Below are positions 46,317-58,197 of a stretch of DNA of 64,000 bases, one piece after another; the first letter of the stretch is position 1, and each line of letters starts with the position of its first letter. The translations under genes were made by a program, and so were the position numbers. This DNA is from Macrophomina tecta (lineage: Eukaryota; Ascomycota; Dothideomycetes; Botryosphaeriales; Botryosphaeriaceae): assembly GCA_024180945.1 (NCBI GenBank), contig JAKSGN010000022.1:930001-994000 (forward strand), given 5' to 3'. The notes below the pieces were generated by a model that was not told the DNA's origin, ran no database searches, and worked only from the letters and a program-made list of their open reading frames with translations.

Positions 46317-46725
46317 TGTGCGGCGGGGTTGAAGCAGCGGCGGGAGACGCGCTGCGGGGCGCAGCGGTGGAGGGACGGAGGAGCGTAGCCTCGGGAGGAT
46401 CGCGAGCGGTGCGGAGCGGAGGGCGGCGGAGACTTGGCTGGAAGCGTGCTTTGTTGCGAGCAGCGGCGGGTGGAGGTGGGTTGTGCCAGGAATTTGTAGA
46501 AGCTTCTGCGCGCGGAGCTGCAGCGGCGTCAAATATCGGCCTCGCCCTCGCGCCCGCGTCCAGCGGCGGCTGTGACTCACGAAGTTGCTTACTCGACCCA
46601 ACACGGACCCCACCTGGAGTTGCAGCATCCACCTGAAATCCTTCCTGTGCGACTGGACGATGCGGTGAGCGTGAGGGCGCGAGCTGAGCGAGACTGACCC
46701 GTTGGTTGACGAAAGGTGATGGGGA
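46317..46725. other. Short divergent promoter region, partly possible AlaRS presequence
   Basis: The cytosolic AlaRS start and the next plus-strand gene are 409 bp apart. About 312 bp of this could encode the mitochondrial extension of AlaRS (from 46628), leaving only 97 bp between the two ATGs. Promoter elements for both genes must lie here or inside the neighbouring exons. Confidence 0.5.
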
Positions 46726-47466
46726 ATGGCCACCCGCGTCGATGTGATGTCCATGGACTCAGAGCCGCCCCGCGGCCACAAGCGCTCCGCCTCCGACGCC
46801 CTAGACCCCGAGCATCGTCTCTCCAAGCGCTTCAACCTGCTGAACATTGGTATGTCCGCGCGCTGCTCAGCCGCAGACCCGCTCCGCTGCTGACAAACCG
46901 CCCCAGACAACACCGGCAAGCTCTACATCCCCGTCGCTGCAGCATCATCATCATCCTCCTCCTCCATCGGCGACGCCGTTCCTTCCTTCGACCCACGCTC
47001 GTCCCGCTCCGCTGGAGCGGCTAGAAGCTTCGATGATGACTGGATGCAGCTGGAGGATACGAAGGACAAGGTGTACATCTACGACCTCGACAAGGAACTG
47101 GCGGAGCTGGAATCCGATGAGGAGAACCCCATCTTTATTCCCGACATCGAAAAGCACCTCACTAAGATCCCGAAGCACGTCTTGATGAGCACCGGCAAAG
47201 AACTGGAGACTACTGCCGACAATCAGCTCATACTCTACGGCGTCCCTGCCTCGCTGACAGTCCCCGAGGAGAAGGACAGCGTCAGGAAAGCAATCATCGA
47301 GGCCCGAAAGAGGGCCGAGCAGAAACCCCAGTCGCAACAGGGGCCTGCCGAATCTACGAAGCCCATTTCACAGTCTTCAGCTAATAGTAATTTCGCCGTC
47401 GATGATGATACTGCCATGTCCACGGATGCGGACGACATGGAAGTCGAGCCCATGGAAGTCGAATGA
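46726..47466 (+). CDS. Conserved-looking fungal acidic protein, function unknown
   Basis: Two exons, 46726-46849 and 46907-47466, join across a 57-nt intron and give 227 residues. The segment [20 protein letters not shown] spans the splice and is followed by a polyserine run, [40 protein letters not shown] and a helix-like [11 protein letters not shown]. The C-terminal half is Gln/Lys-rich and ends in an acidic tail of repeated MEVE. No enzymatic motif is visible. I do not recognise a named family. It is divergent from AlaRS with a very short gap, so the two may share regulation. Confidence 0.82.
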
Positions 47467-47706
47467 ATTGAGCAAGGAGTCTCTGAATATTTTTTTTTTT
47501 TCTCTATGATACGCTTATGCAATTACGAAGTATATGAAGATTGGTCCAGGGATGGTATCGATGTGACTGTAGCGTGTGTACAGTGAGTTCCCGCCAAACG
47601 CCTCTGGCACGGCTCATCCAGTGAGCGGTCCAGTTCCCTACGTTTTCCAGAGAAAAGCCCAATTGGTGTGCTGATTAAAACTTGACAAATACCATTACTG
47701 CAATGC

Positions 47707-48395
47707 CTAAAGACGGAACGGGTTGGAGCTTCCGGTATGGTGCGCCTGCGCGGGAGGAGTGGGCTCATTGTTGATGACGCCGCTCTGCTGCGAACCTTGG
47801 GGTGCTTGGGGGCCAGAAGGCGGCGGTCCTGGAGGAGCGGCGTATTGCTGTTGCGGATCGGCCTTGGTGGCTCCGGGAGGTGGCTGGTAAGACGGCGGCA
47901 TGTCCCCACTGTAAAGTGGCGGGGGTTCCGAGTAGGGTTGCATGGGGTAGCCGTTCTGGCCCGGAGCGTAGTACTGTTGTGGACCGCCGGTTTGATACTG
48001 GTAGTAGACGACGCCTTGCATCTGCGGTTCGAAGCGCGCGCGCTGGTACCTTGGAACAAGCCACTGATGGTGGTGTTGGTCTTGGCTTCTAGAAAATACG
48101 AGACCGGGAAGCAGAGGGTGCGTACCTTGTGGTAGGCAAGAGGGGCAAGGCCCTTCTTCATCCTACGCTGGGCGTGAATGTAGCCTCCAATGAACCATAA
48201 GAGGAAGATGCCCATGAAAGAAGCAAAGATAATGTATTTGATAATGATGCCTTCCTGTACGCCAACTTGTCAGCCCAGGCTCGCGAGTGGGCAGCAGGGC
48301 AGTAAGCATACCCTCGTGTACCAGAAGGAATCGTAGACAAACTCATCGTCACTCTCGAAGACGGGGTCGGTGGAGTCTTGGCGCGGCAGTATCAT
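47707..48395 (-). CDS. RCR-like single-pass membrane protein with PPxY motifs
   Basis: Three exons, 48395-48312, 48254-48126 and 48063-47707, give 189 residues. A short acidic N-terminus (DPVFESDDEFVYDSFWYTR) precedes one transmembrane helix at about residues 33-53 (YIIFASFMGIFLLWFIGGYI) and a basic stop-transfer segment (HAQRRMKKG). The cytosolic tail is rich in Pro, Gln and Tyr and carries PPLY and PPSY, PPxY-type motifs that bind WW domains of Rsp5-like ubiquitin ligases. This layout fits the RCR family (yeast Rcr1/Rcr2), which acts in ubiquitin-dependent sorting of plasma-membrane proteins and affects chitin deposition. The family call rests on architecture more than on sequence identity. 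Confidence 0.8.
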
Positions 48396-49309
48396 GGTGT
48401 CGTGAGGCGTGAAAAGACGTTCGATGATGAAATATTAGGGTATTCTGAAGAAGCAAAAGAAAAAGAAGAGGGCAACAAGAGAGTGATGAGGACGAGCAGC
48501 GGAGGCGCGAGGTGGCTCAGAAGCGGCTCTGAGGCTGCGCGTGGAACGCAGCGGGTTTCAGTGATTGTCTGGGCGCGGAGAGGACTGTCGGACGTTGGAG
48601 GATTCAAAGTCGCAGCAACGACACTGAGAGGCGCAGGCACAGGAGCGGACAAAGCGGGGCAGCAGCGAGCGAACGAGCAAGTGGAGAGTGAAAGAAAGAA
48701 GAGAGCGACAGCGACAGCAAGAAAGCCAGATCACCACTTGTAAACGAAATGAGGACTGGCAATCGAGGGGCGGGAGCAAAGGGCGAGGCAGGGCAAAGAC
48801 TGGGCTGGCTGGCACGGCGGGCGGCGGGCGGCGGGCGGCGGGCCGGAGAGCTCGTGTGGCAGAGAGTGTGGCTGAGCACGCCGTAGGGAAATGCCCGCGC
48901 GCCTGCGGTGCAGGGAAGACGCGCGCAAATCGGACGCCGTTGCACGTGCCCGCCCGTGCTCCTGCCCGTCGAATCGAACGCTGACGCCTGCGATGGTCAC
49001 AGAGCTCCCGCCGCGTTGAGCACTGCAGCCCACCATTCCCGCCGTCACCGCCAACCCTCGCAACCGCCGCCAGCTTCCCCGTTGTCCCACGCTCACCACC
49101 CTCTCCGCCTCGCCGCGCGCCCGCTGTTCGCCCTCGTCCCGCGCCGCAATCACCGCGCCAGCCCCCGGCGATAGGCATCAGCACCAGCTGCGCGCTCTGC
49201 CACTGCCCGCATCGCCGCCGACGCACTTCCACCCCACCTCCCCAGCCATTGGTCCCGGCCCTCTCTACGCACTCTTCGGCGAAGCGATGAGCATCGAGAC
49301 GCGACCCAG
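48396..49309. other. Divergent intergenic region
   Basis: This 914-bp region separates the RCR-like and Vps8 genes, which point away from each other. It contains a GC-rich purine segment with GGCGGGC repeats at 48819-48843. Open frames overlap on both strands without any domain. Confidence 0.5.
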
Positions 49310-52300
49310 ATGAGCTCCGCAGATGGAGACAGCGATGTCAGCGGTGGCAGCGAAGACGTCAATGCCGCTGACGGAGCCCCGGCCAAGCTGCACGAGGATG
49401 CCGCCCCCGCGTCCGCGCCTGAGATGGCGCGCCGCGATTCCGAGCTCAGGCATATCATCGAGGAGGAGCAGAGAGACCTGCGCGCCGAGCCAGAACACAC
49501 CGCCAATGGCACAAACTTCCATGGCTACACCAAGGTGAAGGAGCAACAGGACCTCCACTCCGAGAGCCCTTCGCCAACGCTGCCCCAGCGCAATCGTTCC
49601 TACGGCGCCATGAGCCCGGAGGGCTCTCTCTCCACCCCGGACGACTCTCCCTCTGTCCAGGTGCGCCGCTCCTCCGGGCACCCAAGCTCTACCACTGACA
49701 TCAAATAGGGCTCTGTACTTTCTTCCCCTGGCAGCAGTGTGCCACCTTCCTATGCATCCTTCACCCGAGCCCAGAGGCCACCGTCTCTGCAACCGTTTGA
49801 ACGCAGGTTCTCCGCCAGAATACCGACTTCTCCGCGCGACCCTCCGCGAGCACTTTCGCCCGCTTTTTTGGGACCCCACTCAAGACAGTCATCGCTGTCA
49901 AGCCAACTCCTGCAGAATCAGGACGGGGCAGATACTCCGCAACCGCCTTGGGAGGTTGTCAGGTGGACCAAGTTGAAGAAAATTACTGGACAGGCTTTCT
50001 CCGAATTGGGCAAGCGAAACTTTGGTCGGCCGACCTGCCTTTCGGTTGCGGCTTCGATTATCATTGGCACGTCCAAAGGGTTAATACTCGTCTTTGACTA
50101 CCACCAGACATTGAAGTCAATTATAGGCCCGGGTACAAAAGGTAGGCCAATTAGCCGGCAAGTGAACTTCTTTTCGCATTAACATCTTACAGCTATTGAA
50201 TCTGGTGCAATTACGTCACTGGCCGTTTCGGCGGACCATACAACAGTGGCTGGTGGACATGCTTCTGGAAACATCTTCACCTGGGAGATCGCCAGGTCTG
50301 CAAAACCCTTCTTGCACATCCCGCCACTAGACAAGCGACAGCTGGAAAACAGACAGGCGGATGGCCATGTCTCGGACGTAGCCGTCCTCCACCTGGGGTT
50401 TCTGGGAACTCGCCACACTGCACTTGTGTCAGCAGACGAGGGAGGTATGGCTTTTTCGCATCTTGCCACACGGGGCTTGGGTGCTGTTGGTCGAACGGTG
50501 AAAACCACTCGGATTTTGGGCAGATACCCACCGTCGGCGAATGCCGTTGATCAACCCCGGAAGTCGAGCTCCGTTCTTGCTTTTTCACCACTACCTTTGG
50601 GGAATGTGGAACAGCCCACTGACGCACTCGGCCTTACGGCACTTCTTACTCCGTACCTTCTGGTCATCGTTTCGACCACGCCAATAGCCGAGACGCAACA
50701 CAAGATGTCGCGGCCAAAGGAAGTTGCGCCTCACAGTACCCTGAGTGGATGTTTAGCATGGTTTCCGGCTGTCAAATTGAAAGGCTCGGGAGATGAAAGT
50801 CCGCAGGCCGTCTCGAAGACGAAACTGGTGTACTGCTGGTCAAACGTGCTCACAGTCTTGGACGTGGAAACGTCTGGCCAGCAAGAGAAGGGCACCCGGC
50901 CTTCTCTTCACTTCAGACCTCGCAGTCGTTGGAGGGCGGAAGAGGCTATCGTTGCCGTGCAGTGGATCAGCAGATCTGTGCTCGGTGTACTCACCATCAG
51001 CCAACGTCTCATCATTCTTGAGGATAATACTCTCCGGATGACGGACTCGTTTGACCTGATTCAGAAACACATATTCCATCAGGATTTGTTCTCGCGCCAA
51101 TTACATTCGGTGGTGGAACAGCTGGATGAGCAAGATGATTCCATGCACGGTGTCGTTGCTGATGCTTTCTACATGAGCTTCCGCGCCTACAAAGGACGAC
51201 TGTTTCTTCTGGGTTTCAATGACGTCTCAATAGGCACGCTGTCCAACTGGGCAGATCGACTCCTTGCCCTCATGGAGGACGGCGACTACATAGCTGCTAT
51301 TGAGCTAGCTACGTCGTACTACAATGGAGATGCCGACAAGTTGACGGTGGGTTTACCCAGTGATGATGATGCTAGGCACGCTTTGGTTCAAGAGAAGCTG
51401 GTGGAAATGATCTCCGCTTCTTTAAGATACACTTTCTCCAGGAAGGATGCGCCAAAGGATGAGCAAACTCGTGCCCGGATATTTGAGCTTGCATCCGCGA
51501 GTTTCTCAGCATGTCTGAGCATGGAGGAAATGGACTTTCTCTTCGAGGATGTGTATGAAGCCTTCCAGAACGCCTCGTCGGAAGACATCTTCTTCGAGGT
51601 TCTGGAGCCCTACATTGTCGAAGAAGAGATCACATCGGTGCCGCCGGATGTCCTCAAGGATATGACCACACAGTATGCATCACAGGGTCGCGCTGCAAGA
51701 CTCGAAGAGATGATTTGCCATTTGGACACCGCGACAATAGACATCAACCAGGTCACGATCCTGTGCAGACAGTTCAGTCTGTATGACGCACTGATCTACG
51801 TGTGGACCCGGTCCTTGCGGGACTATATCACCCCGCTTATTGATCTGCTCACTTTAATCAAGCTCCTCTTATCGGATGACGGTATTAATGGGACCACTGA
51901 GGAGCAAATTCTCCCTTCCGCCATGAAGATTTTCCCGTTTCTAGCATACACCTTCACGGGACGTATTTACCCAGGAGGCGCGCCTCTGCCAGATGACGAA
52001 GCGGATGAAGCTAAAGGTGCAGTCTATTCATACATCTTTTCTGGAAAGCCCACAGCATGGCCAAAGGGCAGTAGTGAGGTTTTTCAGCCTCTCCCTGAGA
52101 AAGAATCATCCGAGTCTTTTCCCTACCTCCGCGCAATTCTCAAATTTGACACCCCAAGTTTCATGAGCATGCTCAATGAAGCGTTCGAGGACTCATACCT
52201 CAACGGAGATCAGAGCTCTCCGAGCGGAGCCGTTAATGGTGTGCCCACCTCTGAGCGTTCGTCTGGACGAAGACCCACGCGCCAGTATATTCTCAATATC

Positions 52301-54367
52301 CTCCTTGGAGTCATGTCCGACGGTCAATTCCGATCCGAGGATTCTATCTACCTGTACATGTTTGTTGCTCGGAACCTACCGAAATTTCCTCAATATATTA
52401 TTCTCCCGGGAAGCGCACTTCACAGGTTGCTTGAAGGTCTTTGCGATTATCCATCCGAGGCGGTGGCAGATGACTGCCAGCTCAGCGTCGAGTATCTCCT
52501 GTCCGTTTATCACCCAACGGACATGGAGTCGCTTGTCCCGTTGTTCGAGAAAGCTGGATTTTACCGAGTATTGAAATCGGTCTACAGCAGCGCCAAGCAA
52601 TATGCTCGCTTAGTGGAGACCTACCTCAACGATACAGACGATCGGCCAGCGGTATTTGAGTGCATTAGGGACTGTTTGAGGCCAGGAAAGGGCTTGAACA
52701 AGAAACAGATCAGTGATATTCACGCCGTCATTCTCGCCCATGCGCTGGACCTCGCCAACATTGACGCATCACTTACTGCGCGGACGTTGAAGAACTCAGC
52801 ACCAAGGCTGCTGGAACCTGTACTCGAGTCATTGGAAACGGATCCTTACGTCCAATTCTTGTTCCTCAGAGCGCTTCTTGAACCGGATCAACAAACGAGA
52901 TCTGCACATCAAGCGCTTCCTCCGGAAGTCCCAGCAGCCGGTTTCGTTGAGCAGTATGTGCAGCTGATGTGCAGATATGATCCAACGCACGTCGCAGACT
53001 ACGTTGGACTCCTACGCTCAGGAGACTTGCGCCTTGACAAAGTGCTTCCCGCAATGGAAAGCAGTGGTGTTGTCGATGCAGCGGTCGTGCTCATGGCTCA
53101 GGACGGCCTGATCCAAGAAGCGATGATTCGGCTCGTTAAACATGTTGGAACTCTGGAAACTGCTCTCGTGGGCTTACTTGACGCTGCAGGAGACAGTCCT
53201 GACAAGGCAAACACGGAGGAGGCGGCAGCTGATCTGCTGGAGGCAGTTCAAAAATACACCAGGATCGGCATCTGGCTCTGCCAAGGACAAACACGCAACA
53301 AGAAGAAGTCGACCGAGAAGAAAGACCGCGGAATTAACGGCGACAGCGGCTCGGAGAAAGACCTCGACCTGGACGAGCTGCTCTGGCTCGAACTGATCGA
53401 CACTACCGTCGCGATGACCAAGAACGTCTCAACATCCGCCACACAACTCAGCACCAAGAGTAGCCCTTCAGAGACAACCATCGACGCCGACAAGATCACC
53501 AACAGCCTCCGCACAAACGTCCAGCAGGCCTTCAGCGCCCTGCTCGTCTGCATGGCCGCTTCCGACTCCAAACCCAGCGCTCACCTGCAAGCCCTCTCCG
53601 CAGCACGCTCTGCAGCTCATCAGCAACAACAACAAAAACAGCAAAAACGCCACTCCATCACCAATCTACCTCCAACCGCACCATCCGCCGCAGCCGGCCA
53701 GCCCTCCCCCTCCTTCCTCCGCATCCTTCGCGCCTTCCTCGCTCGCGCCGCCCGCACTAGCCCCTCGCTCTCGGATCTGCGCGCGGTCTTGGCCAGTATC
53801 TTCGCTGCCTACACTTTTGAGGAGACGCTCATCTCACTCGCCAACCGCTTCTTGGAGAAAGACGTCTTCGAGCACGTCGAAGAGGCGCACGTCAGGCGTC
53901 AGCGTGGGTGGAGGCCGAAGGGGCAGGTGTGCGAGGGCTGTAGGCGAAGGGTGTGGGGCCCGGGCGCGGGAAGTGCGGTGTGGGATGCGTGGGAGAGAAA
54001 GAGGGCGGGCGTCGAAAGGGAGAGGAGAAGGGTTTGGGCGAGTAGGGGGGACAGTGAGGAGGCGGGCAGAGTGCGGAGGGGAAAGGGAAAGGCGGATGTG
54101 GGGGTTGGCGGAGAGAGTGGTGGGGCGGACGCGGGTGAGGAGGAGGAGAAGGAGGCGGGAGAAGGAGGTGGGGTGGGGAGTGTGGTTGTTTTTGCGTGTA
54201 GGCATCTCTGGCATCAGCGGTGTTTGGCGAAGGGAAAGAAGGCGCAGAGTGGTGGGGTTGGCGCTGCGGGTGTTGATACCGAAGAAGAGGAGCAGCAGGG
54301 GAGAGAGTTCAAGTGTCCGATTTGCGAGGAGAAGAGGGGGATTGAGGCTATTTCCGCCGCGGAGTAA
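49310..54367 (+). CDS. VPS8: Vps8, CORVET tethering complex subunit
   Basis: Vps8 is the CORVET-specific subunit that binds Rab5/Vps21 on early endosomes and tethers membranes before fusion. Three exons, 49310-49660, 49709-50141 and 50193-54367, give 1652 residues. The first 250 residues are Ser/Pro-rich and disordered. A WD40-type propeller follows (SVAASIIIGTSKGLILVFDY, ITSLAVSADHTTVAGGHASG, VSDVAVLHLGFLGTRHTALV), then the conserved Vps8 core including GVVADAFYMSFRAYKGRLFL and a long alpha-solenoid (VLEPYIVEEEITSVPPDVLK, YLLSVYHPTDMESLVPLFEK). The C-terminus holds a RING-H2-like motif: CEGC near 53930, then ACRHLWHQRC and CPICEEKR near 54195-54330. Between the first and second cysteine pairs there is an unusually long charged, Gly/Glu-rich insert of about 80 residues. 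Introns are 48 and 51 nt. Confidence 0.95.
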
Positions 54368-55563
54368 TTTCTTGGTAGAGGGGCCTTACTATTCAGGGCG
54401 GTTTGGTGTTGGTGATGGTGGTATGGTGTAATTTTCTCGTTTCATTTTTCTCATGAAGATACAGGGGGTTGTGGTACCAGTTACTTGGTGATGTGTGAAA
54501 GAATCAGTACGAGTACGAGATAGCCGGATTGTTCCTTTTTAATCTCTACGGGGAGGTTCCCTGGCTGATTTTTGTCTTTGCATGATACCTGAACTCGGTG
54601 TTTATGTTCCTTCCTCTGTGATGTCAGTTGATATTAGACGCGTAATGAGGCAGGTGCGTTCATGCCCTTTTCATACAGACGATCGCGAAGCCGACCAGAC
54701 ACTGCGCTGCAGCCCGGCCTTCCGCTAGAGTAAGGATATTCTGACATTCCAAGCCGTTTTAGTCAGGCGGGTGCTCCTTTGGCATACCGTCATACATCCG
54801 TCTCCCTCGTACTCTTCGTGATCTCTTCCTCTTCTTTTCGCCGACTTGCTCATTGTCTCAGTCCCTGCTAATCAATCTCCGCAGCAGCCCTTGCCTGACC
54901 ACCAAGCGAGGCCTTACCACCGCCACATAGCTACCCGGCGTCGTCCAACCGCCACTGCCGCCCTACTATCGCCTCGAGAGCAGCGCCCACAAAGCTGCCA
55001 AGGCTGCCGTGTCTGGAGGTTGGGGTTGGAGCGCAGTTGAGGCCGGCCGGGGAGACGATGTAGGCATTTTTGAGTGGGCATGGTGGAGTGTGGGGCTGTA
55101 GTTGATAGGCGCCGACACAGCTTGGGCGGGAGTGTAGGTTCGATTAGCTGAATTTTCGTGAACATTCGCGGAAGTGCTTCTATGACGCTGGCTGCAGAAG
55201 TTACGCAACAGCAAGTGCTAATACGCACGGAGATTAGAAGCATGAGTCAGGATGCAGATGTACAGCGAAAGTGGTAAATTTAGCGTGCGGATAAATGAGA
55301 AATGTATGTTGAAATATTATGCAAGCGATTTCGTACATACCACGGCTGCCTGATGGATGAACTCATCGTGAGGGCAGCTGGTTGGTTGAGTGGCATCGAT
55401 GCGTGGATCATAAACACAGCCGATTTGGCGTGCAGCCTTCGCATCCTAGCTGACCTGCATTTCTTGGAAACAATTGCCAACATGTCCAGTCTTATTTGCA
55501 TAAGTGGCGTGTTAAATTTCACACACTCTCCTCCCTAAGTTGGCTGAGAACTACTCTTCCTTC
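54368..55563. other. Intergenic region
   Basis: This 1.2-kb stretch lies at the boundary between the conserved block and the accessory right end. It begins with the Vps8 3' UTR. Small frames on both strands have no recognisable content. Confidence 0.45.
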
Positions 55564-55659
55564 ATGTCATCGGCGTCGCTTCGTGTCTGCTCACTATTGC
55601 CTTTCATTTTGCCTCCTAACGAGCACCCAGAATCCAACTACGCACGTATTCCGCTACAG

Positions 55660-57895
55660 ATGGCTTCTACGGACGTTTATGATCGAGTTGAGTCTGATGA
55701 GCTTTCTCTTTGCCTGCATTGCAGGAAACTCAATCGCAAGGTTGCCGATATTTTTTCTGAAGCGTTTCATGAGAAATGTAACAGATGTCCTTCGCCACAC
55801 TCGACCATGGCACAGTCTTGCTCATTTTGGAAGCACTTACGTCTTGAGCATACCTATAAATGCCGTATCGGTGGAAAACGTTTGGTTACGGCAGAATTCA
55901 GGAACGTCCAGCTTTGTCGAGATTGCCCCGGATGCAGGACTGTCCGAATGTGCGTCGAACGGTGCACAGGCCGCGAGCCCCTTCTTCAAGGGAGCTTCGA
56001 CTTATATATTGATTTCAGTTATCGCAGATGAACAACTTCCCTGGGCCACTCTCTACTTATCGTTCTTTCCCAACGACAGTGGAATGCAGACCAAGTCAAT
56101 TCTTCAAATCTTTGGGGACTATCGTGGCCCGTCTCTTTCCGGTGACTGTACCGCAAGGGAACATATTCTCGATAATAGTGACTGGAGCGCACTCAAAGCG
56201 AATGTGGAGACATTTGGTGCCCCGGATTCCGGAAAGATACACGGGCTTAGGGTCATTGATGTCGAAGAGGCACGAATAACCATTGCTCCGTCAAACTGCC
56301 AGTACATCGCTCTGAGCTACGTCTGGGGCGCTTCAGAAGAAGCGAGGAACTCTTTGAAAGCGACGTCTGGGAATATCCGGAGCTTGGAAGCATTCGGAAG
56401 CCTGCGCTCCAACACAGTTCCAGCAACCATAAAGGACGCCATGACCGCCTGCGCTAAACTTGGAAAAAGATACCTGTGGGTTGGTAGGCTCTGCATTCTA
56501 CAGGATGATCCTGGCAGTATGATCAACGTCATGGATCAAATATATACCGTATCCATCCTCACAATTGTTCCTTTTTCGAAAAACGATGTCTCGCAAAAAA
56601 TTCCTGGAATATCCCGACCACAAATGATGCCCCTCGAAGTGAGGGTGCCCAATTGGCTTTTCCTTGGGAAGGTCAGTGGGTATGACCAACGCCTATCTCA
56701 CTGGAGACGCCGTGGATGGACCTTTCAAGAGGAGCACTTTTCGATGCAATTGCTATTCTTCGGAGAGCGCGAACACTACAGTGGCAAGAACACCGAGTCT
56801 TCGTCCAAATTTTTTCAGCTTGTGACTAATTACAGCAACCAGGATCTCTCGCTCCTCAGTGACAAAGTTCGTGCTTTTGCCGGAGTTTTAAATCGCCAGT
56901 ACGGCCGGAATCATCGATACGGCATGCCTTTCCCCGAGTTCGACTACGCCATGCTCTGGGGACCAAACGATTCTTCCAAGAACGAGGTATTCCATTCCTG
57001 GTCCTGGGCTTCGGTGCGTTCAGTCCAGTACGACAGCTACCACGAATATGGTAAATTGGCGATCGCGTCTTGGGCCTTTTACACAAGAACCTCAACTTTT
57101 GATATACAGTTGATTCCTGTCATACCTAAACCAGAAAAACTAGTTTGGAAATTGCCAACAAAAGCTCGCTTTGAGAATCGTCGTGACGAATACGCCCGCA
57201 CAGCAAGCGTCCTGCTTATATCTCCTATCCTTGCTTGGAGAGAAGGCTTCTTCGTCCCACGAATGCCAATCGATTTCACTTTGGGTCTGACATGGTACGA
57301 GATCATGCTCAAGGTCATATCTAGGTGGAGCGAGTACGAGGATTTCTGGAGAGCCACCAGGCCGCACGACCTGCATCGACTCCTTTTGGAAAAAGTGGCC
57401 CAGACGGCTCTGGACGGGGAAACAAGCCCACGCACAGTCTTGGTGCACACGCAATCTGCTGTACTCTACCTGAGGATTCCCGTTGAGTGCAAAATTCCAT
57501 TGTTTACGCCGGAAGATGTGCTCTGCGGATGGGCTGTCTTGGATCGAGAAGCCGAAGATTACAAGCGTCTGCATAGTGCAGAGGATGGCGAACCGAAAGT
57601 GGAAGTGCTTGCTCTTTCTGTTACACGAGCGACATGCCGAGATAAATTAGCATATGAAGGGATTTGCGGTATCTACCGTCCTGAGGACATATATGACGAC
57701 AAAAGACATGAGGACGTGCTATGTTTCGATTCTGAGGGCATGGTCATCGACACGTTTAGGCCCCCCATGATGCTCATCAATGTCATGCTTTTGGAGAAGC
57801 TCGGTGGGAGCTACCGCCGCATAGGGCTGGGAAAAGTTCTGATGAAGAGATGGAACAGTGCGCGTCCACAATTCGGGGTTTTCGTTCTCGAATGA
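55660..57895 (+). CDS. HET-domain protein, 5' structure uncertain
   Basis: HET-domain proteins can trigger incompatibility-type cell death in fungi. The frame that stays open from 55496 to 57895 carries the domain: NCQYIALSYVWG near 56300, TIKDAMTACAKLGKRYLWVG, RLCILQDD, MDQIYTVSILTIVPFS, and then RRRGWTFQEEHFS, QLLFFGERE and FHSWSWAS. The N-terminal part looks better in another frame, open from 55564 to 56031, where MASTDVYDRVESDELSLCLH and a cysteine-rich CxxC segment fit a HET N-terminus. Joining the two needs an intron (for example a GTATCG donor near 55865 to the TTTCAG ending at 56018, about 155 nt) or a frameshift; I cannot decide. The nearly invariant Asp in the W(V/I)DxLCI motif is replaced by Gly at 56483-56485. 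The domain call is firm; start and activity are not. Confidence 0.8.
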
Positions 57896-58197
57896 TGACA
57901 GGCAGTACGAATGCCGCAATGATCTGTCTGCAAGTACTCAGTCGCGGTGTTGCGGAAACGGCCGGCCTATTCAATCGGCTTAAGACTCCTCGGTAGCTAA
58001 GTCTGGCTGCGTTATGCTTGCCCAGTTTCCGCAGATCTCCCGTACCCCTCTCTCCACATCCCGATCACAAATGCCGCTCTGTCTGAATCCTGTATATAAT
58101 CAGTGCATAAGAGGTCTTGAATCTGCATTTACAGTTCAACGCGTCCGCGGCGGAAGAAGTGTCTTTGAACCCAAGCGAAATCAGAAAGACATCCGGC

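Noticed and set aside
45096..46388. 430-codon plus-strand frame
   Set aside because: It is the antisense shadow of alanyl-tRNA synthetase.
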